Below, one piece after another: positions 7,984 to 15,826 of a stretch of 38,438 nucleotides of DNA. Both the position numbers and the translations under genes were made by a program. The first letter of the stretch is position 1. Every line of letters starts with the position of its first letter. The stretch comes from Saprospiraceae bacterium (GTDB lineage Bacteria; Bacteroidota; Bacteroidia; Chitinophagales; Saprospiraceae). The notes beneath the pieces are model-generated. The model was not told the DNA's origin, searched no databases, and saw only the letters and a list, made by a program, of their open reading frames with translations. The stretch covers positions 1 to 38,438 of the forward strand of contig JABSSL010000114.1 of NCBI GenBank assembly GCA_013214355.1. Direction: 5' to 3'.

Positions 7984-10383
7984 TTAAGACTGTTTCAGTC
8001 GATAGCTAATCGTTAGGTTAATCTGCCTCCTTATCCGTTGCGAAATCTTATCCGCAATGAAGTTATCTCCTCGGGAGATGGTCCGGATCTTTCTCGAATT
8101 GAATACATCCGAAATATTTAAGGTTAGCGTTCCTTTGCCCTGAAATATCTCCCGATTATAGGCTAGATCTAAAAAGTAAAGTGCTTTTCGTTTTCCTTGT
8201 GCAGTATTGAATGGAGCCTCATAATTGCCTCGAATCTGTAGGAAACTAGCATTAGAGAGATTAAAGCGGGAGGTTTTTCGTACAAACCAGCTAGTCGTGG
8301 TATTCGTAAAATCCGGATTGATATTACTGCCGTCTACCTCCGAACGGAATAGGTTCAAATTCAAATCCAACTTCCACCAACGATAAGGCGTGTAGGAACT
8401 GGAGAATTCCAATCCATAAGCTTGTTCATAATTTAGATTTTCTGGCCTCGTATTAGAAAAACCTTCATCATCTACACTCCTCAGCCCTGCTATAAAATCA
8501 TCTGTCCAGCGATAGTAAATCGTAGATGCGATAGAACCTTTATCAAAGTATTTGATGTGTCCTAGTTCTACGACATCACTAAATTCCGGGTTCAAATCAG
8601 GGTTTCCGCTAAAGAAGTTGCGATTGTCAGAAAAGGTAATGAATGGACTCAAGTCGCGATATACGGGCCTACGCACGCGTCTACTGTAGCTAAGCTGAAT
8701 GGCATCCGCCTCACTTAGGTCATAGGTAAAGTGAGCTGAGGGAAAAAGGTTGGCATAGTTACGAGGATTTGACTGATTCGTTTCTTCAAGAATCGTTTCT
8801 ATGTCTGTCCACTCCACGCGCAAACCCAATTGGTAGGAAAAGGCATTTTTCTTTTCGCCCAATAAGCCGTACACAGCATTGATGTTCTCATCATAAATGA
8901 AGTTATTGTCCAGGCCAGGTATAGGAAGCAGTTGTCCAGCATCATTTTCCTCGCTAACGATATAATCGTTGGTCATTCTCCTGAAGGTACTTCTTACGCC
9001 GGTTTCTAACTTGCCCTCTTCTCCAAAAGGTTGTACATAGTCTAATTGTAGTAGTAACTGTCGTTCCGTCTCATCATTTAAAGAAGTTTGCAAGAGATCT
9101 CCGGCAGAATTGGAGGAACCATCGGGGAAAAAGGATTGCTGCTCAAATACCTGATCTGAATCCTCCCAGTGATCGAGATAACGGACTTCCGCATTAAACT
9201 CATGCCCCTTCTTATCAAACAGTTTCTTGTAACTAAGTACATATTCTGAAATAGGTTCAATTTCATCTTCATCCTGGGTCCGAGTGGTGTAGCTGGTTAG
9301 GGTATTGAAGATATAGTCTTCATAACGTAGATCAGTGAGGCGTTTCCCTCGGCTGGCACTATAGAAATAGGAAGCCGTCAGGATGTTTTGTTCATTGAAG
9401 AAGTAATCTAGTCCTCCACGGATATTATTGAAGAACCCTACATGCTCTCCATCATACGACTGATCAGAAACATAGGTGGTATCGTTAACAAATACCTCTT
9501 GATGGGTGCTATTAATACTGGGAATGATCCGATAATTGATCCCATAATTGACAAAGAAATTCACTTTGTTATGGCGATAGTTGACGTTTGCGGCGGCTCC
9601 AAGGTTGGTCGGATTGCCCACTGTAGTTTCAAAAGATCCGTTAAGACCTTGATTGCGATCTTTTTTTAAAACGATATTAATGATCCCCGCCATCCCTTCT
9701 GCTTCGTATCTCGCCGATGGATTAGTAATTACCTCTACCTTATCCACCATGCTGGCCTGCAATTGTTGTAACCCACTTCCTCCTTTGAAACTAACCAGTC
9801 CAGAGGGTTTACCATCCACCAAAATACGAACATTGCTAGCTCCGCGAAGCTTCACATTCCCTTCCCCATCAACAGTCACCGAAGGAATGTTGTTGAGAAT
9901 TTCAACTGCGGAACCTCCTGCATTACCCAGGTCTTTACCTACATTAAAAACTCTCTTATCTAATGATAGCTCCATCGAACTCTTCTCGGCTTGGACTACC
10001 ACTTCATCCAGGGTACTACTCTCTGCTTGCAAACGAATAGTACCAAAATCCATGATCTTTTGTGTGCCGCTTAAGCTAAATGTGCCGAGGTCATAGGTCT
10101 CGTATCCAATAAAGTCGATTACTGCTTTGAGTTCTCCCATTGGACATTCTACGGTAAATGCGCCGGATTCGTCAGTAATCCCACCGGTGAGTAGCGCACC
10201 ATCTGATTGCTGGTAGATTTGAACAGTAGCGTAGCTAAGAGAAGCTCCGCTCTGCTGATCAATAACTTTACCTACGATTTTCGCTTTTTGTGCTACACCA
10301 GAGAAAGGAAATAGAAAGAGAAGAAAGCCAAAGCAAATGAAGTGCCTGACTACACGCAGTCGAGTAGAAGTAGAAGCGTACAT
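7984..10383 (-). CDS. TonB-dependent-receptor-like outer membrane protein
   Basis: 799 residues, predicted outer-membrane transporter of the outer_membrane_beta-barrel family (OMP_b-brl_3 type). A signal peptide (about residues 1-31, ending FSGVAQ) is followed by a CarboxypepD_reg-like domain (KIVGKVIDQQSGASLSYATVQIY, about 33-115). A plug domain follows (VEILNNIPSVTVDGEGNVKLRGASNVRILVDGKP in part, about 150-240), then a long beta-barrel ending ISYRLKQS. The ATG at 10383 is chosen because the longer frame starts at a TTG and would put a polar tail before the signal peptide. No SusD partner is adjacent, so it is probably not a polysaccharide SusCD system. The substrate is unknown. Confidence 0.92.
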   Translation of the reverse strand: MYASTSTRLRVVRHFICFGFLLFLFPFSGVAQKAKIVGKVIDQQSGASLSYATVQIYQQSDGALLTGGITDESGAFTVECPMGELKAVIDFIGYETYDLGTFSLSGTQKIMDFGTIRLQAESSTLDEVVVQAEKSSMELSLDKRVFNVGKDLGNAGGSAVEILNNIPSVTVDGEGNVKLRGASNVRILVDGKPSGLVSFKGGSGLQQLQASMVDKVEVITNPSARYEAEGMAGIINIVLKKDRNQGLNGSFETTVGNPTNLGAAANVNYRHNKVNFFVNYGINYRIIPSINSTHQEVFVNDTTYVSDQSYDGEHVGFFNNIRGGLDYFFNEQNILTASYFYSASRGKRLTDLRYEDYIFNTLTSYTTRTQDEDEIEPISEYVLSYKKLFDKKGHEFNAEVRYLDHWEDSDQVFEQQSFFPDGSSNSAGDLLQTSLNDETERQLLLQLDYVQPFGEEGKLETGVRSTFRRMTNDYIVSEENDAGQLLPIPGLDNNFIYDENINAVYGLLGEKKNAFSYQLGLRVEWTDIETILEETNQSNPRNYANLFPSAHFTYDLSEADAIQLSYSRRVRRPVYRDLSPFITFSDNRNFFSGNPDLNPEFSDVVELGHIKYFDKGSIASTIYYRWTDDFIAGLRSVDDEGFSNTRPENLNYEQAYGLEFSSSYTPYRWWKLDLNLNLFRSEVDGSNINPDFTNTTTSWFVRKTSRFNLSNASFLQIRGNYEAPFNTAQGKRKALYFLDLAYNREIFQGKGTLTLNISDVFNSRKIRTISRGDNFIADKISQRIRRQINLTISYRLKQS

Positions 10384-10590
10384 CTTGTAATGTTGGTTTT
10401 CGTTTGGACTAGCGGTAGCTCTAATCAAAATGATATTAGAATCTACTCGCTAATCCTTCAAAGCATTAAAGATAGTAGCTTCTCATGAAATACGGTCGAT
10501 TAAGTGCCTGAATCACGCACTCAGCACACTGAACGTAAAGAATTACTGCTTGTCCGACTAGAAAACAAGGAAAATCAGCTGAAGAAAGTG

Positions 10591-10618
10591 GCAGTAAAAC
10601 ACTAATTGGCTTTACTGC
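10591..10618 (-). terminator. Inverted repeat overlapping the helicase stop codon
   Basis: GCAGTAAA (10591-10598) and TTTACTGC (10611-10618) pair perfectly. The helicase TAG stop (10602-10604) lies in the loop. A 3'-end stem for the helicase mRNA is plausible although there is no T-run. Confidence 0.4.
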
Positions 10619-11879
10619 GGTGCTTGGAGCGATTATTAGGTTTACGTTTGCCCGAACCTGAACGTTGTCCTGATCGAGAACGTCCGTAGTTACCCTTTCC
10701 TCCTCGACCTTGGCCTCTAGCAGAACGGCTAGGTTCTTGCGATGGAGGAACATCTGCAGGAAGAGGGAGCTTGCGTACTTCCTTCTCCATCAGTGCTTCA
10801 ATATTTCGGAACTTACGTCGATCTTGTCGATTGATAAAGGTAAGCGCCAGGCCATCCGTTTTAGCCCGGGCCGTTCGACCAATCCGGTGGATATAATCTT
10901 CAGGATCATTAGGTACATCGTAATTAATGACCAATTTGATCCCGCTGGCGTCAATTCCTCGGGATAAAATGTCCGTTGCGACCAGTATCTGCAGAGAGCC
11001 ATTCTTAAAAGATCGCAGGGTAGTCTCCCGATCCGATTGATCAAAATCAGAGTGAATCTCTCCTACATCCAAGCCGACCGAGCGGAGTATTCCTACGACA
11101 TTTTTCACGCTGGCCTTGGTCTTGGAGAAAATCAATATTCTTTCCTTTTTCCCTTTGCGCTTAGCCAACAGACTTTTGATCAAAACAGGTTTCTGATCAT
11201 CCTGCGCCTCGTAGGCAGCCTGAAAAATACCTTCTGCAGGTTTCGACACCGCCAAGGTAATCTGAACAGGATCATTGAGCGTCCGTTTAGCAAACTGACG
11301 GATCTTGGTAGGCATCGTAGCTGAGAACATCAAAGTTTGCTTTTCTTTCGGCAAGTAATCAATGATCTTCTTGATATCATTGATAAAGCCCATATCCAGC
11401 ATTCGATCCGCTTCATCCAAAATCAAATGACGGAGTGTTCCCATCTTCACATAGCCCATATTGAGGTGAGCAATCAAACGCCCCGGAGTGGCTACGATAA
11501 TATTGGCACCAAGTGACAAGGCCTTCTTTTCTTGGTCGAAAGAAGCGCCATCTCGCCCACCGTAAATGGGCAAGGAGCTCATATCTTCTAGGAAGTAAGA
11601 GAATCCATCCAGTTGCTGATCAATCTGAATAGCTAATTCCCGGGTGGGAACCAGAATCAAGGTATCGATACCATCAACAGGTTCTCTACTTAATCGATCT
11701 AATACGGGAAGAAGAAAGGCTGCGGTTTTTCCTGTGCCTGTTTGTGCACAAGCAATCAGGTCTTTTCCTTGCAGTATGGCGGGGATGGCTTGCTCTTGAA
11801 TAGGTGTTGCTGTTTCAAAGCCCATGGCATCAAGTCCCTCTAGCAACGAATCATTCAATTGTAATTCTCTAAACGTCAA
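10602..11879 (-). CDS. rhlE: DEAD-box ATP-dependent RNA helicase, RhlE-like
   Basis: 425 residues, RNA unwinding in ribosome assembly or mRNA decay. Motifs in order: Q-motif TPIQEQAI (about 25-32), AQTGTGKT (45-52), PTREL (78-82), TPGR (131-134), DEAD (155-158), SAT (186-188), then VATDILSRGID and HRIGRTARA in the C-terminal RecA domain. The tail is a low-complexity Arg/Gly/Ser/Lys stretch ending HRSKAN, typical of RhlE-type RNA contacts. The start MTFRELQLN matches the family N-terminus and requires a TTG codon. There is no in-frame ATG upstream and the first internal Met would remove the Q-motif region. Confidence 0.95.
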   Translation of the reverse strand: MTFRELQLNDSLLEGLDAMGFETATPIQEQAIPAILQGKDLIACAQTGTGKTAAFLLPVLDRLSREPVDGIDTLILVPTRELAIQIDQQLDGFSYFLEDMSSLPIYGGRDGASFDQEKKALSLGANIIVATPGRLIAHLNMGYVKMGTLRHLILDEADRMLDMGFINDIKKIIDYLPKEKQTLMFSATMPTKIRQFAKRTLNDPVQITLAVSKPAEGIFQAAYEAQDDQKPVLIKSLLAKRKGKKERILIFSKTKASVKNVVGILRSVGLDVGEIHSDFDQSDRETTLRSFKNGSLQILVATDILSRGIDASGIKLVINYDVPNDPEDYIHRIGRTARAKTDGLALTFINRQDRRKFRNIEALMEKEVRKLPLPADVPPSQEPSRSARGQGRGGKGNYGRSRSGQRSGSGKRKPNNRSKHRSKAN

Positions 11880-12041
11880 TGGATGGATTTTTGTTCTTGT
11901 CTATTTGTCTAGGGTCGTAGTAGTAAACAAATTAACGAAAATTAGCTATTTAGGTTTCGCGCTCACGTTCGAGCTCGTTAGGTGCAAGATACGATTTTAG
12001 GGTAGAAAATCAGTATTATTCTAGTTAAGCCCTTGATTTCC

Positions 12042-12503
12042 CTAAGCTTCGGTCAAATTCATGGAGTCCCTAGAGAGGTAAACTACGCCAATCAGAAGGA
12101 GTAAAGAGGCGGGAAATGCCGAGCCAAAGCCCAAGGGAACTAGCAATAAGAGAAGAAAAATGGCAAGAAAGCTCGCCACTCTGGGCAAAGGGCCCTTTTG
12201 CCAAAAGGTATAGGCCAAGTAGGCGTGAAGGGCCACCAAGATTCCCCCCATCCACATGGCTTGCCGGAAAAGTATCATGTAGATGAAATGGCGATAGCTA
12301 TCCAACCAAGTAAACCGTCCAAAAACGAGATAATCCCTAGGATAGATCCAAGCTAAGTAAACGTTAGCTAGCGTTCCAAGCAAGAATAAGAGGGCTAGGA
12401 GTCGCCGGCCGTAAAATGGCTTTTTTATACATAGAAAAAGTACAATCAGCGAGCAGATGATCCCAATACTCCAGGGAATTATATATTGTTGAACCTGATC
12501 CAA
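12042..12503 (-). CDS. Small integral membrane protein of unknown function
   Basis: 153 residues with about four predicted transmembrane segments: residues 10-27, 35-53, 75-98 and 107-142, the last long enough for two short passes. No family is recognised and no charged or catalytic signature is visible. The frame has no early ATG; TTG at 12503 (MDQVQQYIIPW) is the likely start. It lies downstream of the sialidase-like gene on the same strand, but a strong hairpin and a 177-bp gap argue against a single operon. Confidence 0.7.
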   Translation of the reverse strand: MDQVQQYIIPWSIGIICSLIVLFLCIKKPFYGRRLLALLFLLGTLANVYLAWIYPRDYLVFGRFTWLDSYRHFIYMILFRQAMWMGGILVALHAYLAYTFWQKGPLPRVASFLAIFLLLLLVPLGFGSAFPASLLLLIGVVYLSRDSMNLTEA

Positions 12504-12512
12504 AATATTGTT

Positions 12513-12644
12513 TAATTAATGCAAGTTGCGATTCATTCTAAGGAGCCCAAATGCGTCAGATATTTGCAAAAAAACCAGCTTTTGGCTGTGTTTTTTGCAA
12601 AATCCTCCTTTTTTGCGCTCATTCATCGCAACTTGGGTTAATTA
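12513..12644. repeat. 132-bp imperfect inverted-repeat element
   Basis: The outer arms TAATTAATGCAAGTTGCGAT (12513-12532) and its complement at 12625-12644 match at 18 of 20 positions. A nested hairpin occupies the centre (12564-12600). Between outer and inner stems the arms are only loosely related. This is more elaborate than an ordinary terminator and fits a MITE-like or foldback element, but no target-site duplication is obvious. Confidence 0.5.
12564..12600 (-). terminator. Strong hairpin with T-run, terminator of the sialidase-like gene
   Basis: TTGCAAAAAA (12564-12573) pairs with TTTTTTGCAA (12591-12600), and an inner CAGC/GCTG continues the stem. Read on the minus strand, the CAGC..GCTG core is followed by a run of T, as expected for an intrinsic terminator about 80 bp past the gene ending at 12681. 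The A/T symmetry would let it work in both directions. Confidence 0.6.
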
Positions 12645-12680
12645 TTTAGTAGGCAATCGTTCCTAGTATACACCATCACT

Positions 12681-13760
12681 TCATTGTTGCCAAGTATAAA
12701 TCGAGTCCAAGGCTACTTGACTATAGTAGATCGAAGGCCAACCTTCATGGCCAGAATAATAGGCAATGTGTAAAGTATTCTCTTTAATGATCAAGCCAGG
12801 ATAAGCCGTATCCCCTTCACTGGGTAGCACAAATAGTCGGCGATAAGCTCCGTTCTCGTATAGCTGCATAAAGACCGTGACGGCTTCATTAAGACAGTCC
12901 GGGCGTTCTTCGGGCCATTCGCGGGTCCCAAGTAACCAAGTGCGATTCGGCAGATATTTGAGATTGGGGCCACCTAAGCCATGATCCAGCGGTAATATAG
13001 TGAGGCTATCGTACGGGGGGCTTCCATAGCCGTAATAGCCAGAAACAGAATGCCCGCCACCATCGCGAATCAAGATAAACATCTCTTTGTCGGGCTTAAA
13101 CCGCACCAAGGCCTCCCCTACCAATGGGGATAAGTCTAGCGTATCGCCAATTTGCTCGTAGTTCATGCCGTCTTTCGTCCGAAATAGGGTCATGTGTCTC
13201 TTCCGGGATTGCACTACTCCAGTTACTGGGTCGGTCCCAGCTATCATCGGTATCGCATAGGCAAAAGAGTCTTGCCAGGTCAGATCGTAGAACCAATTAT
13301 TGGAAGGAATGCCACGCACTCTTCTGGGAGGGGTCCAGCTGCGTCCATCGGCTGAATAGGCTACCCAAGTATACCATTCGTAGACCTTCCCTCGATAGTC
13401 GGTTCCCAGGCCCGTGAGTACCAGCATACTATCCGGTCGAATACTAAATTTGGCATTTCGAAGGTCAATCCCCTTTTTCCGCAGTAGCCCCAAAGGTCGC
13501 CATTTCTCCCCATCTACTGAGCTCAATATCCGAATCTTGCCTTTCTTCCCCGTCACATGCCCGTCCCCTTCACGGAAGGTGCACAGCAGTTGCCCCTTAA
13601 ATTCGATCATATCCACGAAGGCATTGTGAAAGGCGCGATCCCATATTTTCGAGGAAGAAACCGTTCGCAAAGGATAGCTAAAGGGCGGGCGCTCGGCTTG
13701 GCAAGCCAATAGTAGCAGTGTTATACAGCCGCATGCTAGGAGTACGTAGCCTCTTTTCAT
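12681..13760 (-). CDS. Sialidase-like beta-propeller lipoprotein
   Basis: 359 residues with a lipoprotein signal (lipobox LLAC, Cys20). The body has the spacing of a sialidase/neuraminidase-type six-bladed propeller: HNAFVDMIEFKGQLLCTFREG resembles the first blade with its FRE motif. Asp-box-like strands follow (SSVDGEKWRP and YSADGRSWTPPRR). Later strands include GPNLKYLPNRTWLLGTREWPEERPD and HIAYYSGHEGWPSIYYSQV. The complete catalytic set (Arg triad, Tyr/Glu) cannot be confirmed by eye, so it may be a non-sialidase glycosidase or a binding protein. It is a single gene with its own hairpin terminator. Confidence 0.75.
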   Translation of the reverse strand: MKRGYVLLACGCITLLLLACQAERPPFSYPLRTVSSSKIWDRAFHNAFVDMIEFKGQLLCTFREGDGHVTGKKGKIRILSSVDGEKWRPLGLLRKKGIDLRNAKFSIRPDSMLVLTGLGTDYRGKVYEWYTWVAYSADGRSWTPPRRVRGIPSNNWFYDLTWQDSFAYAIPMIAGTDPVTGVVQSRKRHMTLFRTKDGMNYEQIGDTLDLSPLVGEALVRFKPDKEMFILIRDGGGHSVSGYYGYGSPPYDSLTILPLDHGLGGPNLKYLPNRTWLLGTREWPEERPDCLNEAVTVFMQLYENGAYRRLFVLPSEGDTAYPGLIIKENTLHIAYYSGHEGWPSIYYSQVALDSIYTWQQ

Positions 13761-13882
13761 GCAGCAAATATACGATGTAGTTATGGTTGTCAGTGTGGGT
13801 TGTGTTTTTTTGACTTAATTGGGCAAAACCTGAGGAGTATGGCGAAGAAAGCGGGCTTTTCTTTACTGGTAAGAAATGGTTT

Positions 13883-14974
13883 TTATTTAGCTATACTATA
13901 CAACTCTTCTTTCTTCACTCTTCCCTTCAAAGCTATTTCCCCTTTGTTCTCAAAAGTATACTTCCCTTGCGGTAATATTTCTTTCAATTTCCCTGAAATT
14001 AATAGACTAGATTCATATTGGTTGCAGAGACTTTGAATTCTGGCCGTAGTATTCAAAACATCACCCGTGAAGGCAATTTCTTTTTTCAAGGCGCCGATTT
14101 CGCCGATAGTAACTTCCCCAAAATGCAGTCCAGCCTTAAAATCAATTTCATGACCATATTTGGATAGCAATTCCTTATGCTTGGCGTTCAGGCTATCTCG
14201 TATGTCAAAAAAGCAACGAATACAATTTGCATTTTGGAGTCCTCGATCCAAATCCCAGGAGACGACTATTTCGTCTCCTATGTATTGATATACTTCACCC
14301 AGTGAATCAATAATTGGATCAGACATGAGATCGTAGTACTCACGGAGGAGCTTAAAGTACTTTACATGACCTAGTGATTCCGCAATGGTAGTGGAGGATT
14401 TCATATCCAAGAACATAAAGATCCGTTCCTCAACCACGGGTTGATGGTATTTGCCAGTGAAGAAATTAAGAAACACATGATGTCCTAGATTTTCGCTTAC
14501 TGCCGCATAAATTAGACAGACAAAAAGTGGCACGGACAATTGAAAAAGTGTGGTAGCAAAAGAAGCACTGTTCAGAAATCGCCTCAGCTGATCCCAGGTC
14601 TCGTCAGCCAACATGCCTGCCCCCGTATCCAATGAAAAAGCCACTGGATACAAGACGACGATGATGAACAAAAACAGGATTAGATAAATGATGAATTTGT
14701 AAAAGATCTTTGCCCTCAGGGTATGGAAAGCAAAGCGTTTTTCCAAGTAAATAACCTCTAAGGCCCCCACCAGCAAGCCTACCATTAGATTGGCGATGTT
14801 CGCAAATATCAGAACAGGAATGGTAAAAGAAATATCCGTGTCTGGATTGGGGTTTACATTTCGAGTTAGGCCAATTTCTGAAATAATAGTAACCCATCCG
14901 CACAAGACCCAAATAACCCCAAAAGGAATGATCCTGGAAATGTTTCTTTTGGTTTTCGGTGTTAGTCGAATCAT
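13883..14974 (-). CDS. Membrane-anchored class III adenylate/guanylate cyclase
   Basis: 363 residues. The N-terminal half has about four transmembrane helices (roughly residues 15-33, 50-74, 92-113 and 140-161). The C-terminal catalytic domain starts at about 183. The two metal-binding aspartates are in FLDMKSST (Asp190) and YIGDEIVVSW (Asp234). The transition-state Asn308 and Arg312 are in DVLNTTARI. Lys280 and Asp305 occupy the positions that favour adenine, so cAMP is the likely product; this is inferred from family rules. It is a lone gene, possibly producing the signal for Crp-type regulators, though no direct link is shown here. Confidence 0.92.
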   Translation of the reverse strand: MIRLTPKTKRNISRIIPFGVIWVLCGWVTIISEIGLTRNVNPNPDTDISFTIPVLIFANIANLMVGLLVGALEVIYLEKRFAFHTLRAKIFYKFIIYLILFLFIIVVLYPVAFSLDTGAGMLADETWDQLRRFLNSASFATTLFQLSVPLFVCLIYAAVSENLGHHVFLNFFTGKYHQPVVEERIFMFLDMKSSTTIAESLGHVKYFKLLREYYDLMSDPIIDSLGEVYQYIGDEIVVSWDLDRGLQNANCIRCFFDIRDSLNAKHKELLSKYGHEIDFKAGLHFGEVTIGEIGALKKEIAFTGDVLNTTARIQSLCNQYESSLLISGKLKEILPQGKYTFENKGEIALKGRVKKEELYSIAK

Positions 14975-15081
14975 TAATTATTGTAGTTGTAGATCGTTTG
15001 ATCAATATCTACAAAATCAAGATGACTACAAAGCTTTTCCCGGTCTTTATGTTAGATCAGCAAGCTCACCTTTTAGGATGT

Positions 15082-15795
15082 TCATTTACTAGCAGAAGGG
15101 GGGAAAGAAGGTCTTACTTCTATTTTGCTGGGTAGTGTCCGAGGATTCATTTTCAGCAAATCAATAATCATCTGTCCCAGGTCTACGGGCTGTATTTTCC
15201 AAGCCTCCTTTTCCGTTACCGGATGATCATTGAAGTGCGTAGCTACAGAGCCTGGCATAATAGTCGTCACCTTCACCCCTGCTGAACGAACATCCAACAT
15301 CACAGCTTGAGAAAACCCAACCACTCCAAATTTACTCGCATTATAAGCTGCTCCTGTGGCGAAGAAATTGGTACCGGCTAAACTCGAGATGGTAATCAAG
15401 TACCCCTTCGACTCTTTCAAGGCTGTTAAGGCCGCTTTAGTGCTAAAAAACACCCCCGTCAAATTGACATCAATGACTTCTTGCCATTGTTTAGCCGTCA
15501 TCTCTTCAATGTTCACGAAATGGCCCACTCCGGCGTTCGCAATCATCGCATCCAGTCTCCCCCATTTTTCCAATACTTTTGCTACTACACTTTGTTGACT
15601 TCCGTAACTTCTTACATCTGCCTCAATTCCGATAACTTGATCGGAATGGCCCAGCGCTTTGGCCGCTTCATCAGCCGTCTCTTGACTACGGCCGGTGATG
15701 GCGACCTTCATATCTTCCTGAAGCATGGCTTTTGCCACCGCGTAGCCAATACCTTTAGTACCACCCGTGATGATAGCTACTTTTCCTTTTAACAT
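15082..15795 (-). CDS. Short-chain dehydrogenase/reductase (classical SDR)
   Basis: 237 residues, cytosolic NAD(P)-dependent oxidoreductase. Visible are the cofactor motif TGGTKGIG (10-17), the structural NAG (87-89), catalytic Ser138 in ISSLAG and the YxxxK pair Tyr151/Lys155 (YNASK). The length is typical. TGR at about 34-36 suggests NADP preference, which is inferred. The gene lies 31 bp after the HbpS-propeller-Dabb gene on the same strand and is probably its operon partner. The substrate is not predictable. Confidence 0.93.
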   Translation of the reverse strand: MLKGKVAIITGGTKGIGYAVAKAMLQEDMKVAITGRSQETADEAAKALGHSDQVIGIEADVRSYGSQQSVVAKVLEKWGRLDAMIANAGVGHFVNIEEMTAKQWQEVIDVNLTGVFFSTKAALTALKESKGYLITISSLAGTNFFATGAAYNASKFGVVGFSQAVMLDVRSAGVKVTTIMPGSVATHFNDHPVTEKEAWKIQPVDLGQMIIDLLKMNPRTLPSKIEVRPSFPPSASK

Positions 15796-15826
15796 ATTCT
15801 CCGATTTTTGAATTCAATTCAATGTC

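Noticed and set aside
13760-13772. TATATTTG four bases before the sialidase-like start as a leaderless promoter
   Set aside because: It matches the -7 consensus, but no -33 TTG is present at the right distance and the transcript would start at or inside the start codon.
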